Source of the DNA: Azolla caroliniana
Taxonomy: Eukaryota > Polypodiophyta
NCBI GenBank assembly: GCA_043228905.1
Contig: JBHGNT010000004.1
Coordinates: 17,546,001 to 17,610,000 of the forward strand
Direction of reading: 5' to 3'
DNA length: 64,000 nucleotides
Shown: in pieces, positions 11,501 to 23,499 of the stretch
How the letters are laid out: each line of letters begins with the position of its first letter
Position numbering within the stretch: the first letter of the stretch is position 1
Position numbers and translations under genes: made by a program
Notes under the pieces: generated by a model
Databases searched by the model: none
What the model was told of the DNA's origin: nothing
What the model saw: the letters and a program-made list of their open reading frames with translations, nothing else

Positions 11501-14137
11501 TATTATTGATCTGTTTCCTCAGTTAAGACCATATATTCCATATATACCATGGCAAGGAATACATAAATCAAGCCACCAATCACAACGCCCAAGTATAGAT
11601 ACGAAAACATGCATAACTTACATAGAGAGATGCAAACAATTATAGGAGTTAATAATGAAAAACCTCCAGTAAGGCCAAGTTATAGTTGTTGAAACTCGCA
11701 TATTTTATATTTAGAATATGTTTAATCTGAAGTATTTGACAAATATTCTATGTTTTAGAACTGTCATTTTAAAATGCTTCATATATTTTACATATTTATT
11801 GTTTCCAAAAAAATTTTAAAAAGAAAAATTAAAATAAAATATGGCCAAAAAACTAGTGTTTATGTTAGATGCATTATAATTATAAGACATATTTAATATA
11901 TTCTACGTACTCTACATATTTTATTTATTTAACAATTTTCATCTTTAGAATACATATTCTACGTATTTTAAAAATAAATAGAATACGTTGCATATGATTG
12001 TACGTGTATTGTATGCTAAGTATTCCATAACTATGAGCCAAATATAATTGAAGGGTAGTTTGTGGGGGCATAAGGGTTCAGTTCACATGTATAAATTATC
12101 AATATCATTCCATACCAATGCACAACCACATTTCACATAAGTATGTACAGATATCTGCACATCTATGCAACATGTCTCTATCTATACATAATACTCCAAA
12201 ATGTTTAAAATAAAAGGAGATACCAGTTTCTCCATCACTGGTCTTCTCAAACATGTCAAGCATATATGACGTCATGTCTTGGAGTGCTCTTGAGAAGTCT
12301 ATCAAAATGTTAATGAAAAAAGTTTGAAATATGTTAACAAACTAGAAATGCTTACCAAAGGATGCTTTTAGAAATACACCAGATAGACTCTAAATAGAGA
12401 AGATAAATGACTGTTTAATGCTTACCAAAAGATGCACCTGACACAGCTTGTGCAACTGCTAGGAGGTTATCATATTGATCCTTCATGCCCTCAGCAACCT
12501 AAAAATAACAATGGTGGAAAATGTATAGGTCATGTAAAGATTTCTATCTCAAAATGATAGAGACAATATTCTAGAAATAGCTACACAAATTCAGAACTCA
12601 TTTGCAAATGGGATTTAGTTACTGAGTGGTATCACAACAGCTATTCCAATTAAAAGTATGGCATTTTCATTCCCCATATATAGATGTAAAGACCCATAAT
12701 TGGTACAAGCTGAAGAAACATTTCTTTCAACTTTAATGGAGGAAATTACTACATGTGAAAGTTCAAAAAGCGCAAGAATATGCAAGCCTATGGACATGAA
12801 TCTGAGGTTGATTACATTCGATATTTACATGGCCCTTCTAAAATAAGAATATCATATTTAAAATGCATAGTCACTTAAATGCCTATAACAGATGCGCATT
12901 TACATTTGTGGATAGGTAAGAATAATGTCAAGGATAGTCAGGTTAATTCAGCAATAGATCATACACCATTCCAAGGTGCATAATCCATTCAAGATGAAAA
13001 ATATATGCAATACAGAGTACATGAATGTTTCTGTCATCATTTCAGCATCTAGACACAACTGCCCAATTGTTATATGCTCACAAGGGCTCCTGGATGCTAA
13101 ACTTCCTGTCTTTAGCCTCGATTGATTGGCTTAGCTTTATGTGCGATTTAACTACTAGCTTAGTAGTTAAATCGCAGTTACTAGTACTAACTCCAATTTT
13201 GAATGCATAGTTACATTTATGCTCGAAACAGATGACATCCACCTTTAAGGACAAGTAAAGAACAATCACAATGATAGGTAGCGATCAATTCAGTGGATAT
13301 ATCATATACCATTCCAAGGTTGTTAATCGATTCAAGATGAAAATTATGGGTAAATTAAAGAGTAGTTTCATGTTTTCTGCAGCTGATTCTGCATTTGTGC
13401 CCAAATTATAGTTATCTAACAGGCCTTCCGATATCTGATCGGACTAACTTTAGTTTCATGTCACTTCTAATTGCATATAACATGCATAGTCAGTGGTCAC
13501 ACAAATGTTTGTAACAGATACTCCATGGTGAGGGCAATCTTAGAGATAGGTACGCCTCAAATTAGAAACTTACATTGATGACAGAATTCCGAGGCTCATA
13601 ATCCATTGAAAGATGAAATTTATGTATAATTCTATAAGTATGAAAGAGTTGCATCTTTATGGACAGGTAGCAAAAAATGACAACGATAGATCAGATCAAT
13701 TCAAAAGTGCACCCTATGCCATAATTCTAGGGTTCATAATCACTTCAAGATGAAAATTTGATGAGAGTAAATGAAATAGTAACTCCTTTTATGGATAGTT
13801 CAGAACAATCTCTATGCTACCTCAAGCCAATTGAAGAATATTCCGATACCAGTCTTAAGGCTCATAACTTATTCAAGGGATTTAGGATTTCGTAAGTAAG
13901 ATGAAAGAGTACCTGTGGGCTAACTGTAACTGTTTCTGCATTCTCGGAGAGGTGAGCTGGTGAAAAAGAACTCTTTTCTTTGTTAATTACAGTGAGACCA
14001 CCAGTAAGCTTCAAATGATCTGTCTTTGAAAGAGGATCCGGAAGGTTTGTAGGAGAGTTAGAACTGATCTTCTCTTTGGAATGGCCAAATTTCCTTATAA
14101 GGGAAAAACCACGAAGCTTCTTCAATGATGATTTCAT
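8506..14137 (-). CDS. At2g33490-like protein with BAR/AH-like N-terminal domain (9 exons)
   Basis: Exons, high to low: 14137-13913, 12498-12426, 12298-12224, 11060-10999, 10911-10843, 10768-10740, 9840-9654, 9575-9441, 9300-8506. All introns are GT-AG, phases agree, and the sum is 1650 nt (549 residues plus stop). The start MKSSLKKLRGFSL is the conserved N-terminus of the Arabidopsis At2g33490/At3g26910/At5g41100 family. Residues about 75-285 match its helical AH/BAR-like domain (DQYDNLLAVAQ, FSRALQDMTSYML, KRQCEEKRNLY, FRFKSL-like block, LMTQAVRHYTAQ, FFKRSLNSL). BAR/AH proteins bind and bend membranes, so a peripheral membrane role is likely but inferred. The C-terminal ~260 residues are low-complexity, Pro/Ser-rich, as in the family. 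The N-terminal domain is clearly divergent from the Arabidopsis proteins, but no stop or frameshift is seen, so I regard the gene as intact. Confidence 0.87.
12950..13880. repeat. Degenerate repeat units inside intron 1
   Basis: A motif like CATTCCAAGGTGCATAATC, followed by TTCAAGATGAAAAT, recurs near 12965, 13310, 13580, 13720 and 13840 with substitutions and indels. Spacing varies between about 120 and 340 bp. The units lie within intron 1 of the At2g33490-like gene and probably arose by local duplication. Confidence 0.6.
13143..13175. repeat. Perfect 15-bp inverted repeat, 3-bp loop
   Basis: GCGATTTAACTACTA is followed by GCT and the exact reverse complement of the first arm. It lies in intron 1 of the At2g33490-like gene. 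In the transcript it would form a 15-bp hairpin. It could be the tip of a decayed foldback/MITE element or a chance palindrome. Confidence 0.8.
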
Positions 14138-14222
14138 GATGGTACATAGAAATTTAAGACTTGATGAAAGCTGTCAAGCTTCCTTATTTGCTGATCTCAA
14201 TGTGAGGTAGAAGACGATCGGG

Positions 14223-14254
14223 GAAGAAGAAGAAGAAGAAGAAGAAGAAGAAGA
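14223..14254. repeat. GAA/TTC microsatellite in the 5' leader region
   Basis: About ten GAA units lie 86-117 bp upstream of the start codon of the At2g33490-like gene. They would be CTT/TTC repeats in its 5' UTR; CT-rich leaders are common in plant genes. Confidence 0.85.
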
Positions 14255-14357
14255 GATGAGAGTGAATCTGTAATGTTGATCTGAAACCCTAAACGACAAG
14301 AATCCAGCATAGCCTCCGAGACAGAAAGATTTATCATCACTTCGAGTCTTCATATGT

Positions 14358-14372
14358 GTATATATAAATATA
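14358..14372 (-). promoter_or_regulatory. Possible TATA box of the At2g33490-like gene
   Basis: The minus strand has TTTATATATACAC about 220-235 bp upstream of the ATG. This would leave a leader of roughly 190-200 nt containing the CTT repeat. The surrounding sequence is AT-rich, so a chance match is possible. Confidence 0.3.
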
Positions 14373-14751
14373 AATAAATTAAATATGTATATATATTTGT
14401 TTTTTCTTCATTAATTGGAACTATCAAAAACGTAATGAAATTGGGGAGGGGCACCGTATGGAAATATAATCAAAACCAGCATATCGGAAGCCCCCGGGGG
14501 CAGCTACTGAAATTATGCTTCTATTTTATCTCGCATTGTAATTCAAAAGAACGATGAGTATCATTCAATTTCCAATCGTGAGAATTTCTTAAAGGATGTA
14601 TTTTCATGGCTTTTGTAAATCAATCCTCCTCATGTTTTTCCTTCTCACATATGACTCCACGCTTCATCCAAATTTCATGCCATGATCAATGCTTTGAAAA
14701 TTTATTAGTGTGATAGGACACTTCTCGCAAAACCAAGACTATGTTATTCAG

Positions 14752-14873
14752 GAATCGGCAAGCCGGTAAACCGTTTGTAAACGGTTTGGCGGTTCAGCTC
14801 GGTTCAGTTCAAGCTTGAAAACTTTCAAACCGGTTAAGGCTTAAGGTTAAGCCAAAATCGAATCGTTGCCAAT
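14752..14873. mobile_element. Small hAT-like (MITE) remnant
   Basis: The segment starts GGAATCGGCAAGCCGG and ends TCGTTGCCAATTTT, imperfect inverted ends. It contains CGGTT/AACCG repeats like those of the hAT element at 53877-54767. It is bracketed by GTTATTCA and GTTATTTA, which agree at 7 of 8 positions, the duplication length expected of hAT. It is too short to encode anything. Confidence 0.45.
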
Positions 14874-16519
14874 TTTGTTATTTATAGCTATTTCCAAACA
14901 AGATTGAGCTCCGTTTACGTTGCTATGTTTTTCTCACTAAGTTTGAAGATGCCTTTTGTGACTTTGATAAAAGATGAACCTTGATGAATTCCACCAAGTC
15001 GCTTGAGATGTTAACCTCCTACTCAACCTTGATGAGCCAACTTCTTTGGGCGACACCACCACTCCAAACGTGCATTGTGACAACCAAATTTTCAAGTTTT
15101 ATAATTAGCAATGTTCTACTCAAGTATGATTGTTAGCCCCTTATCTTGTCCTATGCTAATGGATTCCACAAGAAGTCATAGTGATCCAATGGAGATCCAA
15201 ATGGTCAAGATCCATGCCTTCTCATTCACACAGAGGCAATGTTGACACACTAAAAATCATTCCCTTTGTTGTAGCACATTGGGGCATTCTGTTTACCTTT
15301 TCCCCAACAAGGGAAAGACCTTAAGAAATAGCCTATGTGGATCCTACATCCCCATCAAGAAAGACAATTACAAATTGCAATAGGAACCTTGTGGTTAGAT
15401 ATCATGGTATTATCAACATTGTGAAGGTTAACCTTGAGCTTTACCACCCTTGTACAAGTCAGTAATGACTTCAAAGTCATAAAACATAAAACTCTAATCC
15501 ATTCAAGAGACACATCTTGCTTTATCAACATCGCATATGTACCGTAGTACCCACTTGTATCTAGTTGTGAAAAAACACACCTTTGTCCCAATTGACATGA
15601 TTAACAAATGTTCAGTCTCATTTAACGCTCTTGGTAATGAGACGATCCTGTTAAACCTTTAGTTGGATTGCATATTGTCCTCAACCTTATCATCTCCGCT
15701 TTTCCTTGGTATACTTTGGCTTGAAGGACACAATGCATAATAGAGAAGTGAACAAGGCAATGGATGGTGTGCATTGAATGCCAACTCATACCTAAGTCAC
15801 AAATGACATTTCATTTACATTTTTCTTGATAAGAAATTTATAGTAAAAAATAGTACTTGACCTAGTTTGTCCTCATTGGATTCTTTTGATATTTACAGTT
15901 GTTCAATGGTATTGGATACCAAGGCTAAAACTGGCAACACCTTAGCAAAAACCCTTGGGACAATGTCTCTGATGAAGAAAAACCGAAGATATCCAACCTG
16001 AGATTAGATCACCATTGCACGCAAAGATAATTTTTCAAACAACAAGCATGGGAGATCATAGAAATGATTGTTGAACTAGCCAACATATGACTAATTGCAT
16101 TTTCCATATAGGGCCTTGATCAACTTTAGGGTCCACTTCTTGAATAGAGCTTTTCTCATAAGATCTAAAACTCTAGAATAATCTTTTCCATTCTTTGACC
16201 ATTGTAGGAAAGACAAAAACAAGATGTCCCTGAAGTTGGGTATCCATCTTATATTATAGGCATTGTGTCCCATAAATTCGTGCATGTTTGTGAAATGTAA
16301 AATGGTATGAAATAAAAGTTTTGAACTCAACACATTTTCTATTTGAGACAGTTCAAACACCACTTAAGAACCATTATAATTTTCATAACACTAACCGACA
16401 ACATAGTCTTAGCCTTTAGTGTCATGAGATCTACATAAGGGAATCTCATCTATAATGAGGGGTGGGGTAGAATACAAATTCTCAAGAAGAGGAAAAATAT
16501 CCCTATTGTAAGTTAATAT
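14874..16519. other. No gene recognised
   Basis: About 1.6 kb without recognisable coding, LTR or repeat structure. The frames at 15355-15591 and 16091-16363 (minus) have no domain I know. Confidence 0.4.
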
Positions 16520-16874
16520 TGTGAAGTGCACATAAAACCAGCCTAGTTAGCTTCTTACTTCTTACTCAATTTATAGTTGATACAAAGGTACCCATTTGGG
16601 TTGGCTTATCTAAAAAGGGTGTGCTAAAAGGGTGTGTCGGCTTAGGTACATGCATACTAAAAAGGGTGGCATAAAGGAACACATGCACACCACATTTCCC
16701 CCCTGAGAGAAACAAGAGACCGAGGAACATGAGCACCATCAAGATCTGGAACAGGAACAGGAGCAAGAGCAAGAGTAGAAGCACGAGCAGTGGTTTGTCG
16801 AAGGAGGGGGTGCATATGTTGGAGATAGAGCCCCCCAAATGGCACTATCCACGTTGGCAGGTTTCGAATGGACA

Positions 16875-17147
16875 TCAATGGAGTGGGAGGTGAGGATTAC
16901 GCCCATAGAGTGCTCGAAAAGGGTTGATCCATGTCGAAGCCTGCACGGATATATTGCATGCATGGGTGACGAAAGGAAAGATTTGATCCCTGGTTTTATT
17001 GCATGGATCGATGTAAGCGGCAATCTCCTTCTTGAGGGTCTTGTTGAGGCGTCTAGTGAGGCCATTTGTCTGAGGATGGTATCGGTACGTTGTTGTGAAG
17101 ATTTTCGTCCACAAGCGGAAACCCGAGCAACGAGAGCCAAAGAGCGA
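16875..17147 (-). pseudogene. Gypsy integrase core fragment
   Basis: The minus strand reads TTYRYHPQTNGLTRRLNK, then FVTHACNISVQAS and PFRALYGRNPHLP. These are the final catalytic-core motifs of a gypsy integrase (the Glu-containing segment, here altered: usually TER, here TRR). It is interrupted at about 17148 by LTR-like sequence and lies inside remnant H. Confidence 0.8.
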
Positions 17148-17786
17148 TGTGCAACGTTGCACACATACATAATGTATTTGTAATAGTAATAAAGGTATAA
17201 AGGTGATGTGGTTGTACGCACATCCACACGAGAGAGAGAGAGAGAGAGAGGTACTATGTGGTACATAGGTACCTAGTTGTTTGTGAGGAGGTGGGAGTTA
17301 AGGGGCCATCAATCTCACCCTCCCCCAAATTAAGGCAAATATCCCCTTTGAATGAAAGGGGATATTTTAGTCTCACTTTTGTAAGTGGTCTTCCCTCCTT
17401 GTGCTATAAAAGGAGAGAGAAGGCACCATTGTGGGGGTTGCCTATTTTGAGTGTGCGAGGTATACCACATAGGTCGAGCGTTAGGGTTCGGTTAGGGTTT
17501 TCTTTTTGGGTTTTCCTTTAGGGTTTTCTTATAGTCGTTTGGTGTGGCCATTGCGGCCACCATTGTAAAGCGTTTATGTTTTCTTAATCGAACTTCTTGT
17601 TGAGTATCTTGACTCCATCTTCTTCATCTTCTGCTATCATAATGTCATATTCGTTCTCTTCTCCTCTTGAGCTATGAGCTAATCTTCCATTCGTTGTCTT
17701 AACCTTTCTCCTCTTCTCCCTAGTCCAAGACCCCTGTGGTCCCGCCCCCTCCACACGCACGCGCGTAACAACGCGACAACGTAAAC
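17148..17786 (+). repeat. Solo-LTR-like sequence with promoter
   Basis: The segment begins TGTGCAACGTTGCACA, a perfect 16-bp palindrome. It contains an (AG)n run near 17230, a TATA box (GCTATAAAAGGAGAG, 17402-17416) and a tail CCCTGTGGTCCCGCCCC...GCGACA, as in gypsy LTR ends. It breaks the integrase fragment of H, so it is probably a later insertion. I could not find a matching 5-bp target duplication, so the ends are approximate. Confidence 0.5.
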
Positions 17787-18443
17787 ACCTTCTAGACACC
17801 TAGTTGAGCTGCAACGACGTTGAGGACATCCCCATACAACTGACGACCCTAATCAGATAATAGTTGGACGGGGCTAGTGACGGAAAACAAGCTAGAAATT
17901 GGCAGATAGAGATCAATCACTCCTGTGGATTGAGGACCACCTGGACTTGGCTAAGGTGGGGGACGAGAGGGCTATCATGTAGCAGGGGGATCTGGGGAAG
18001 ATCAATTGGCGGTGAAAGATCAATCGCTCCTATGGACTAAGGGCCACTTGGACTTGGCTGAGGTGGGGGACAAGAGGGCTATCGTGTAGGAGGGGGATCG
18101 GAGAAACTCGTGGGACAAGAAGTTAGTGAGAAACTTGAGGTGAGGGGGAAGAGGTGATTACTTGAACATGGGGGACTGGTACTCCGCATCTCCACCAATA
18201 TGTGAAATTCACATAAGAGATCAAAACCAGCCCGGTTAGCTTCTTACTTCTTACTCAATTTATAGTTGATACAAAGGTACCCATTTGGGTTGACGTAGAT
18301 AAAATGGGTGTGCTAAAAGGGTGTGTCGACTCAAGTATATGCATCCTAAAAAGGGTATGCTAAAATGGTGGGTCAGCTTAGGTAAATGCATCCTAAAAAG
18401 GATGTGCTAAAAGGGTGGCATAAAGGAACACATGCACACCACA

Positions 18444-20624
18444 ATACTTAATCAAATAAAATCACATTATTTTGATTTGAGTGTGTGTTGTGTAGTGTAT
18501 TGGATAGAAGTATCTAACCAGAATAGAGGTTGTGAGTAATACTTTAATAAGAATTAAGAATCATGTTTCCGTCAATCATGTGTTGCAATCTATTAATGGG
18601 GCCTAAAAAACGTTTATGGGCTCAAGGGTTAACTCGGAAAAATGGTTTTATTAACCATCTATTCACTCCTCGATTGCCACCTCACGCATGTGAGATGCTC
18701 ACTTTGAGAATCTAGGGATAATAATTTTGATGATAAAGGGTTACAAGAGTCAATAGATAAGTTGAAACTTGTTTCTGATTCTTGTCTTTATTCACATAGG
18801 TGCACTTGTTAACATGCACCATGGATCCAATTTGTGATGTCCTCATATGACCATGCGAAAAAATCCTAATACCCATTGATCACCTTGATGAGGTACTGGC
18901 AAAACATCGGAGCGCCATGTACTAGAAGTTTGAATCAAAAGTGGACCAGTGTCTACATAAAGGTGGATATATTCTAGATATGTTATTGGGACACATTGGG
19001 ATATCAAGAACAGTTGCTCCACTATATGCCAATTGTTGTGCAAGATTTGGTTGGTGTTGACATCCGGTGCGGAAGTTGGCAATAAGAGTAAGATTCATGA
19101 AGAATTTAGATGATACTTGAGATACTGTTGAGGTGACATTCTACCATATTCATGTTCATCGCATAAGCGGTGATGAGGTGTTATATCGAGTGGCCCAAAT
19201 TATAGCTTGACTTTGGTCTTGCCCCTATAGAAGGTAATGTGGCCTTGAAACCAATTGTGTTTAATGCAAACCATATGGAGCCACAAGCATCCTACGAGAA
19301 GTGGGTATGTGTGGAATTTCTCTTGTTGAATAACAAGTGTTGAGATGTAGAAGAGGTATCCATTTATCTAGATGAGAAGACCATTGATAAGGCCAAGCGA
19401 TTGGGTTGTGCTAGTGACTTCATGCATATCCAATATGGGCATTTGTCCCATGTGGTGATTCTAGGCATTTGTAAATCGCTACACTCATTATTTTTACAAT
19501 AGATCCACCATTATCATGAGAATATGCTTGTGCTTGTGAGATGTTGAGTAGGTACACTAGGGGACTTGAACAACAAAGAGGGCTTCTTAATGAAGAGTTA
19601 AGGAAGTTAACAGTGGAGTTAGCACTTCTTTATTCTTCTTCAAGATGAGCTTCTTATCCCGATTCACACGCACACTTGCAAACACGCACTATGTGTGTTG
19701 GAAATATATTTGTATTAAACTTTTGTGTGCATTGGGATGTGCGAGTGCATTTGAATGGTGTGCGAGCATATTGATGTCTTAGTACTAAAGTCAAACTAGT
19801 GCTCTCTTGTGAGTGCATGTTTTTGTTGATATGAGTTATTGTGGGTATATGTTTAATTATCTTTTCCCATGTTTATCATTGTGTGTTTAAGTTTCCTTTT
19901 AGGAATTGATTTGTATAGGTGTATGCATATTTGTGTTTTACGTGTATGTGTAAGCTTGAGTATGCATGTTTGTTTTTATGTGTATGTGTGTGTACAAAGT
20001 TATTTGTGTATATGTAGGGGTATTGGGTGTGTAGTTATCATTGTTTCACGATTTCTTTGTGTGAGTTGAATTGTATAGTAAATATATGTGTACCAATTGA
20101 CATTCATGTTTGTGGGTATGTGCTTGTATATGTGTTTTTTTTGTTTGAGGAGGGTGGGTGGTGGAGGGAGAGATATACTTTAGGAGTCGGTATATATTTT
20201 TATAATCTCATCGAAAAGGGAGGGGATCTTAGTAACATCAAGTTTCTTGCCTCCCTTGTAGTGTGGTTATAATTCCCTATAGGAGGGAATGAGTATAAAA
20301 GGGAAGAAAAGGGGTATTGTCTAGGTGTAAAGCCTAAGCGTGGTATGACCAAGCTATAGGATCAAATTGTACGTGAATCACCGATGCCCGACTATTGTAT
20401 TGGCATAATACTTTATGTGTGTTTAAGGGGCAATCGATCGATTTCTTCTTCCTTTTTCTGTGTTGTTACCTTGAAGAGCAATCATCTACTACTTGTCACT
20501 GTCTTCCTTCCTCCCAGATGTCCTATGGCCAAAAAGGAACCTAAGGACTATTTGGGGGGAGGAGGTTCTAGATCTGAAAAGGAACCCAAGGACAATTATG
20601 GGGTTCCTAATGATCATAACATTT
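18444..20624. other. Unresolved; GT-rich stretch and a possible LTR promoter
   Basis: 18444-19850 has no recognisable genes. 19860-20140 is rich in TGTG/TATG on the plus strand. 20150-20560 has LTR-like features: a TATA box in GAGTATAAAAGGGAAG (about 20290) followed by an AT-rich then C-rich tail. No matching second copy is in the window. Confidence 0.4.
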
Positions 20625-20772
20625 TGTTGAGAATCGAACTCAACTTCCCATATGGAGAGTGTTCACACTAGTCAGTGGACAACTTACTAGGATAGATTTG
20701 TAATTAGTAGAAAGGGTATTTGCCCTAGACTAGTTGGTATTTAAACCAACCTTTTGTAATTGAGTAACCGAA
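20625..20772 (+). repeat. 5' LTR of element A, first part
   Basis: It starts TGTTGAGAATCGAACTC and is alignable, with few differences, to 51040-51185. It is interrupted after GAGTAAC by LINE sequence. Confidence 0.8.
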
Positions 20773-20887
20773 AGGATCCCGGTATAATATGGCTGGAGAG
20801 GCGAGTATAGTTGATGAAGGAACGCTACATGGGCTTTCTCCATACGAACATTTATCGGATGACATAATCTGATATTCTTCTCAAGGG

Positions 20888-21511
20888 GAAGTCTTCCTTG
20901 TAGGAGATTTCAATGCGAGAACCCAATCCCGACAATGCACAATATTTCAGATGGATAGAAACCTCGAAATGGTGAATGTCGACCCTTTAGACTTAAACAT
21001 AACGCGTACATCAAAGGATCAAGGTGCGGACGCCACAAGCTTTGGCCATCATCTGCTTGAACTTGGAAGCCGACACGAAATGACCATATGTAATGGCTTA
21101 GCCAAGTGGCCGAGCTCGGAAGCGCTCACATGTTTCCCACATGGAGGAGGGGAAAGCACAGTTGATTACCTAATAGGACGCCTTGAAGCTACCCACATGG
21201 TTAAATCCTTCCAGGTGGCCACCTCCCACGCCACCAACTCTAGTCAACCAAACCATCACACCATAATACATTTCACACATGAGTTCGTTGACATCCACTC
21301 TCGACATATTCAAGCCCATCTCTCCTCTTTTGATTCTTCCTTGCCTTTAGAGAACCTCACTACAAAACTCACACACACCCTTCACTCGGCAGCAATTAGT
21401 AGCTTCCCATACATGAAACACTCCAATCATAGTAGAATAGGGTCTATGCCACATAACAAGTGGTATGATGAGGATTGTAGAGACTTGTGTAGACAACTTA
21501 AAGTGTCGTGA
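20888..21511 (+). pseudogene. LINE endonuclease fragment
   Basis: The frame opens with EVFLVGDFNARTQSRQ, the GDFNA motif of APE-like endonucleases. It includes ICNGLAKWP and the STVDYLI segment corresponding to the conserved S-x-x-D-Y/H catalytic region. The N-terminal half of the domain is missing. The frame ends at a stop at 21509-21511; the same protein continues downstream with several more stops before the RT. Confidence 0.75.
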
Positions 21512-21959
21512 CTTAGTGGTACTATTTCCTCAGTACAGGCTCGAAAAGAGATGCGCAAGATGACACGTCGTAAAAGACGAGCTTGGGAAGCATCCCAATA
21601 TTGGGAACTCTACCATATGCTCATGGGTAGGGATTGCGCCCTTGCATGGAAGAGACTACGGGAACCGCGACCACAAACACTCATCGAGGATCCCTATATT
21701 TGGCACACATATTGAGAGACTCTACCATGTCCCGAACCAACCACCCATCCCAATGCCTTCCACACCCCGACCTAACATGGGGACACTTTTCACGACATCT
21801 AGGGTCATGAAGGTCATAAAAAAATTACAACATAGGAAATCCATGGACCACATAGGATTGCGAGTTGAGCACATCATATATGTTTGAGAGTGCCTAGCCC
21901 CCTTTCTCACTCTAATCTTCAACTGCGCCCTCGCCAAGGGTTTTCCACCAAAATGGACC

Positions 21960-23361
21960 ATGAACATAGTGGCCCCTATACATAAAGGAGGGGACCCAAT
22001 GGACCCAAATACATATAGGACCATTATGATAGGCCATACGCTCGCTAAACTATATGGTGCGGTAATGGAAGCGGAGCTTAGCGATTATATGGAAACATTA
22101 AGTCTTCGAGCACCTGAGCAGGCTGGCTTTAGACGAGCCTTCTCCACTATTGACCATATCTTCACACTTAGGTGCTTAATTGACCAGACGAAGGCTCGTA
22201 AGAAGAAACTATATTGTTGCGTTGTGGACTTCCACAAAGCCTTTGACACAGTTCCTAGGGAGAAGTTGTTTGATAGACTTAAGATCTTGGAGATACCAAA
22301 TGACATGATCTGGGCCATTTATGCCCTATATGAGCAAGTCTTTGGTAAGATGCCTGGGTGGCCTATCCGATTGTTTCACTAGCACCATTGGCGTAAAACA
22401 GGGTTGCCCCCTATCACTGACTCTTTTTGGGATCTACATTGATGAGATCACTGATTTTATTGCTCGTAAGGGGGGCAAGGGAGTAGCTATTGGAGATATG
22501 CAAGTTAGTCTCTTACTCTATGTAGACGACATTGTCTTGCTCTCAGAGTCAGAACACGACCTACAAAAGCATCTTAATGCCCTAGATGACTTTTGTACAC
22601 AATGAGGATTGGTAGTGAATCTAGCGAAAACTAAAGTCCTTATCTTTCATACATCGTCCCGAGTTAGGAGTAAATGTCACCTAATCCTCTCTCATAAACT
22701 AGTTGAGGTAGTTGGATCATATGTATACTTGGGAGTCACTTTTAGTGCTCGCTTAGGTAAATTCTCGATGACCCAAGCAACCAAAGATAGGCTAACGAGA
22801 GGGTATGCATCCCTCTCACTCTTAGAGAGACAATGCCACCAGACATACTTTCAAGAGCCACGGACTAAGGGATGGCTCTTCAACTCATTAGTGACCCATT
22901 CCCTCATGTATGCATCAGTAGTATGGGCTCCAGGTCTACCATCTTTCATGTGGATGCAATTACTGAGACCTTTGGTGATGATGTTATCACGTCAACTCCG
23001 AAGCAAATCGACAGTACCACATGACATTATTAGAGCAGACTTCAGTCTGCCCCCGATGTTCGTAGAAGCATTGTTTCAAGTGGTAGTTTTTATTCATCGG
23101 ATACATAACCAACCACAAGATAGGATATCCCGTCGAGCCTTTGAGGCATCTCGATCCCTACATGCATTTGGAGACACTAGCTCTTGGTATAGCACTGTGG
23201 TGAGTTGGTTACTTGCAAACAACATAAACATTAATAACCTACCCCCCCTTAAGTACAACCATGGGACTGACCAAACTCTAATATCTCATGAAGATCGTAA
23301 TAAAGTGATACGCCAAGAAATATGGCAAATTTACACTGGATATAAATGGATCATCCCATGA
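21960..23361 (+). pseudogene. LINE reverse transcriptase (frameshifted)
   Basis: The first part (21960 to about 22370) carries APIHKGGD, NTYRTIMIGHTLAKL, EQAGFR and DFHKAFDTVP. A one-base frameshift near 22370 moves the frame to IGVKQGCPLSLTLFGIYIDE and the catalytic YVDDIVLL (about 22520). After a single stop at 22603 the frame continues through the thumb region (NLAKTKVLIF, YVYLGVTF) to 23361. Thus only one shift and a few stops separate this copy from an open frame, which suggests a moderately young insertion. Confidence 0.85.
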
Positions 23362-23499
23362 GAGCCACTCCCATCTAAAATGTTGTACTATAAGGAACAC
23401 TTCTTGCACTTCTCTCATTTAGGTTTTATTAACATGACCAAGATATCTAGATACATTCTTATCAAATGCACTAAGGGTTGCCATTGGACAACTTAGGAT

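Larger units (their letters stand above)
16520..18443 (-). mobile_element. Short-LTR gypsy remnant H (minus strand)
   Basis: Related direct repeats of 175 bp (16520-16694) and 243 bp (18201-18443) bound the unit. On the minus strand both start TGTGGTGTGCATGTG and end in TCACA. The low-coordinate copy is preceded on the minus strand by a polypurine tract, CTCAGGGGGGAAA (16695-16707). This makes it the 3' LTR and orients the element. TTGGTGGAGATGCGG just inside the other copy is at the primer-binding position. The only coding remnant is an integrase piece (16875-17147). A 107-bp tandem duplication (17910-18016 and 18017-about 18115) lies inside. Confidence 0.6.

Noticed and set aside
16566-17266. 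Long overlapping minus-strand frames with Leu/Ser runs
   Set aside because: Shadows of the integrase fragment and of simple repeats in remnant H; no independent domain.
20384-20671. Glycine-rich small protein (95 codons, plus strand)
   Set aside because: Lies in probable LTR DNA directly before and into the 5' LTR of element A; no known family.
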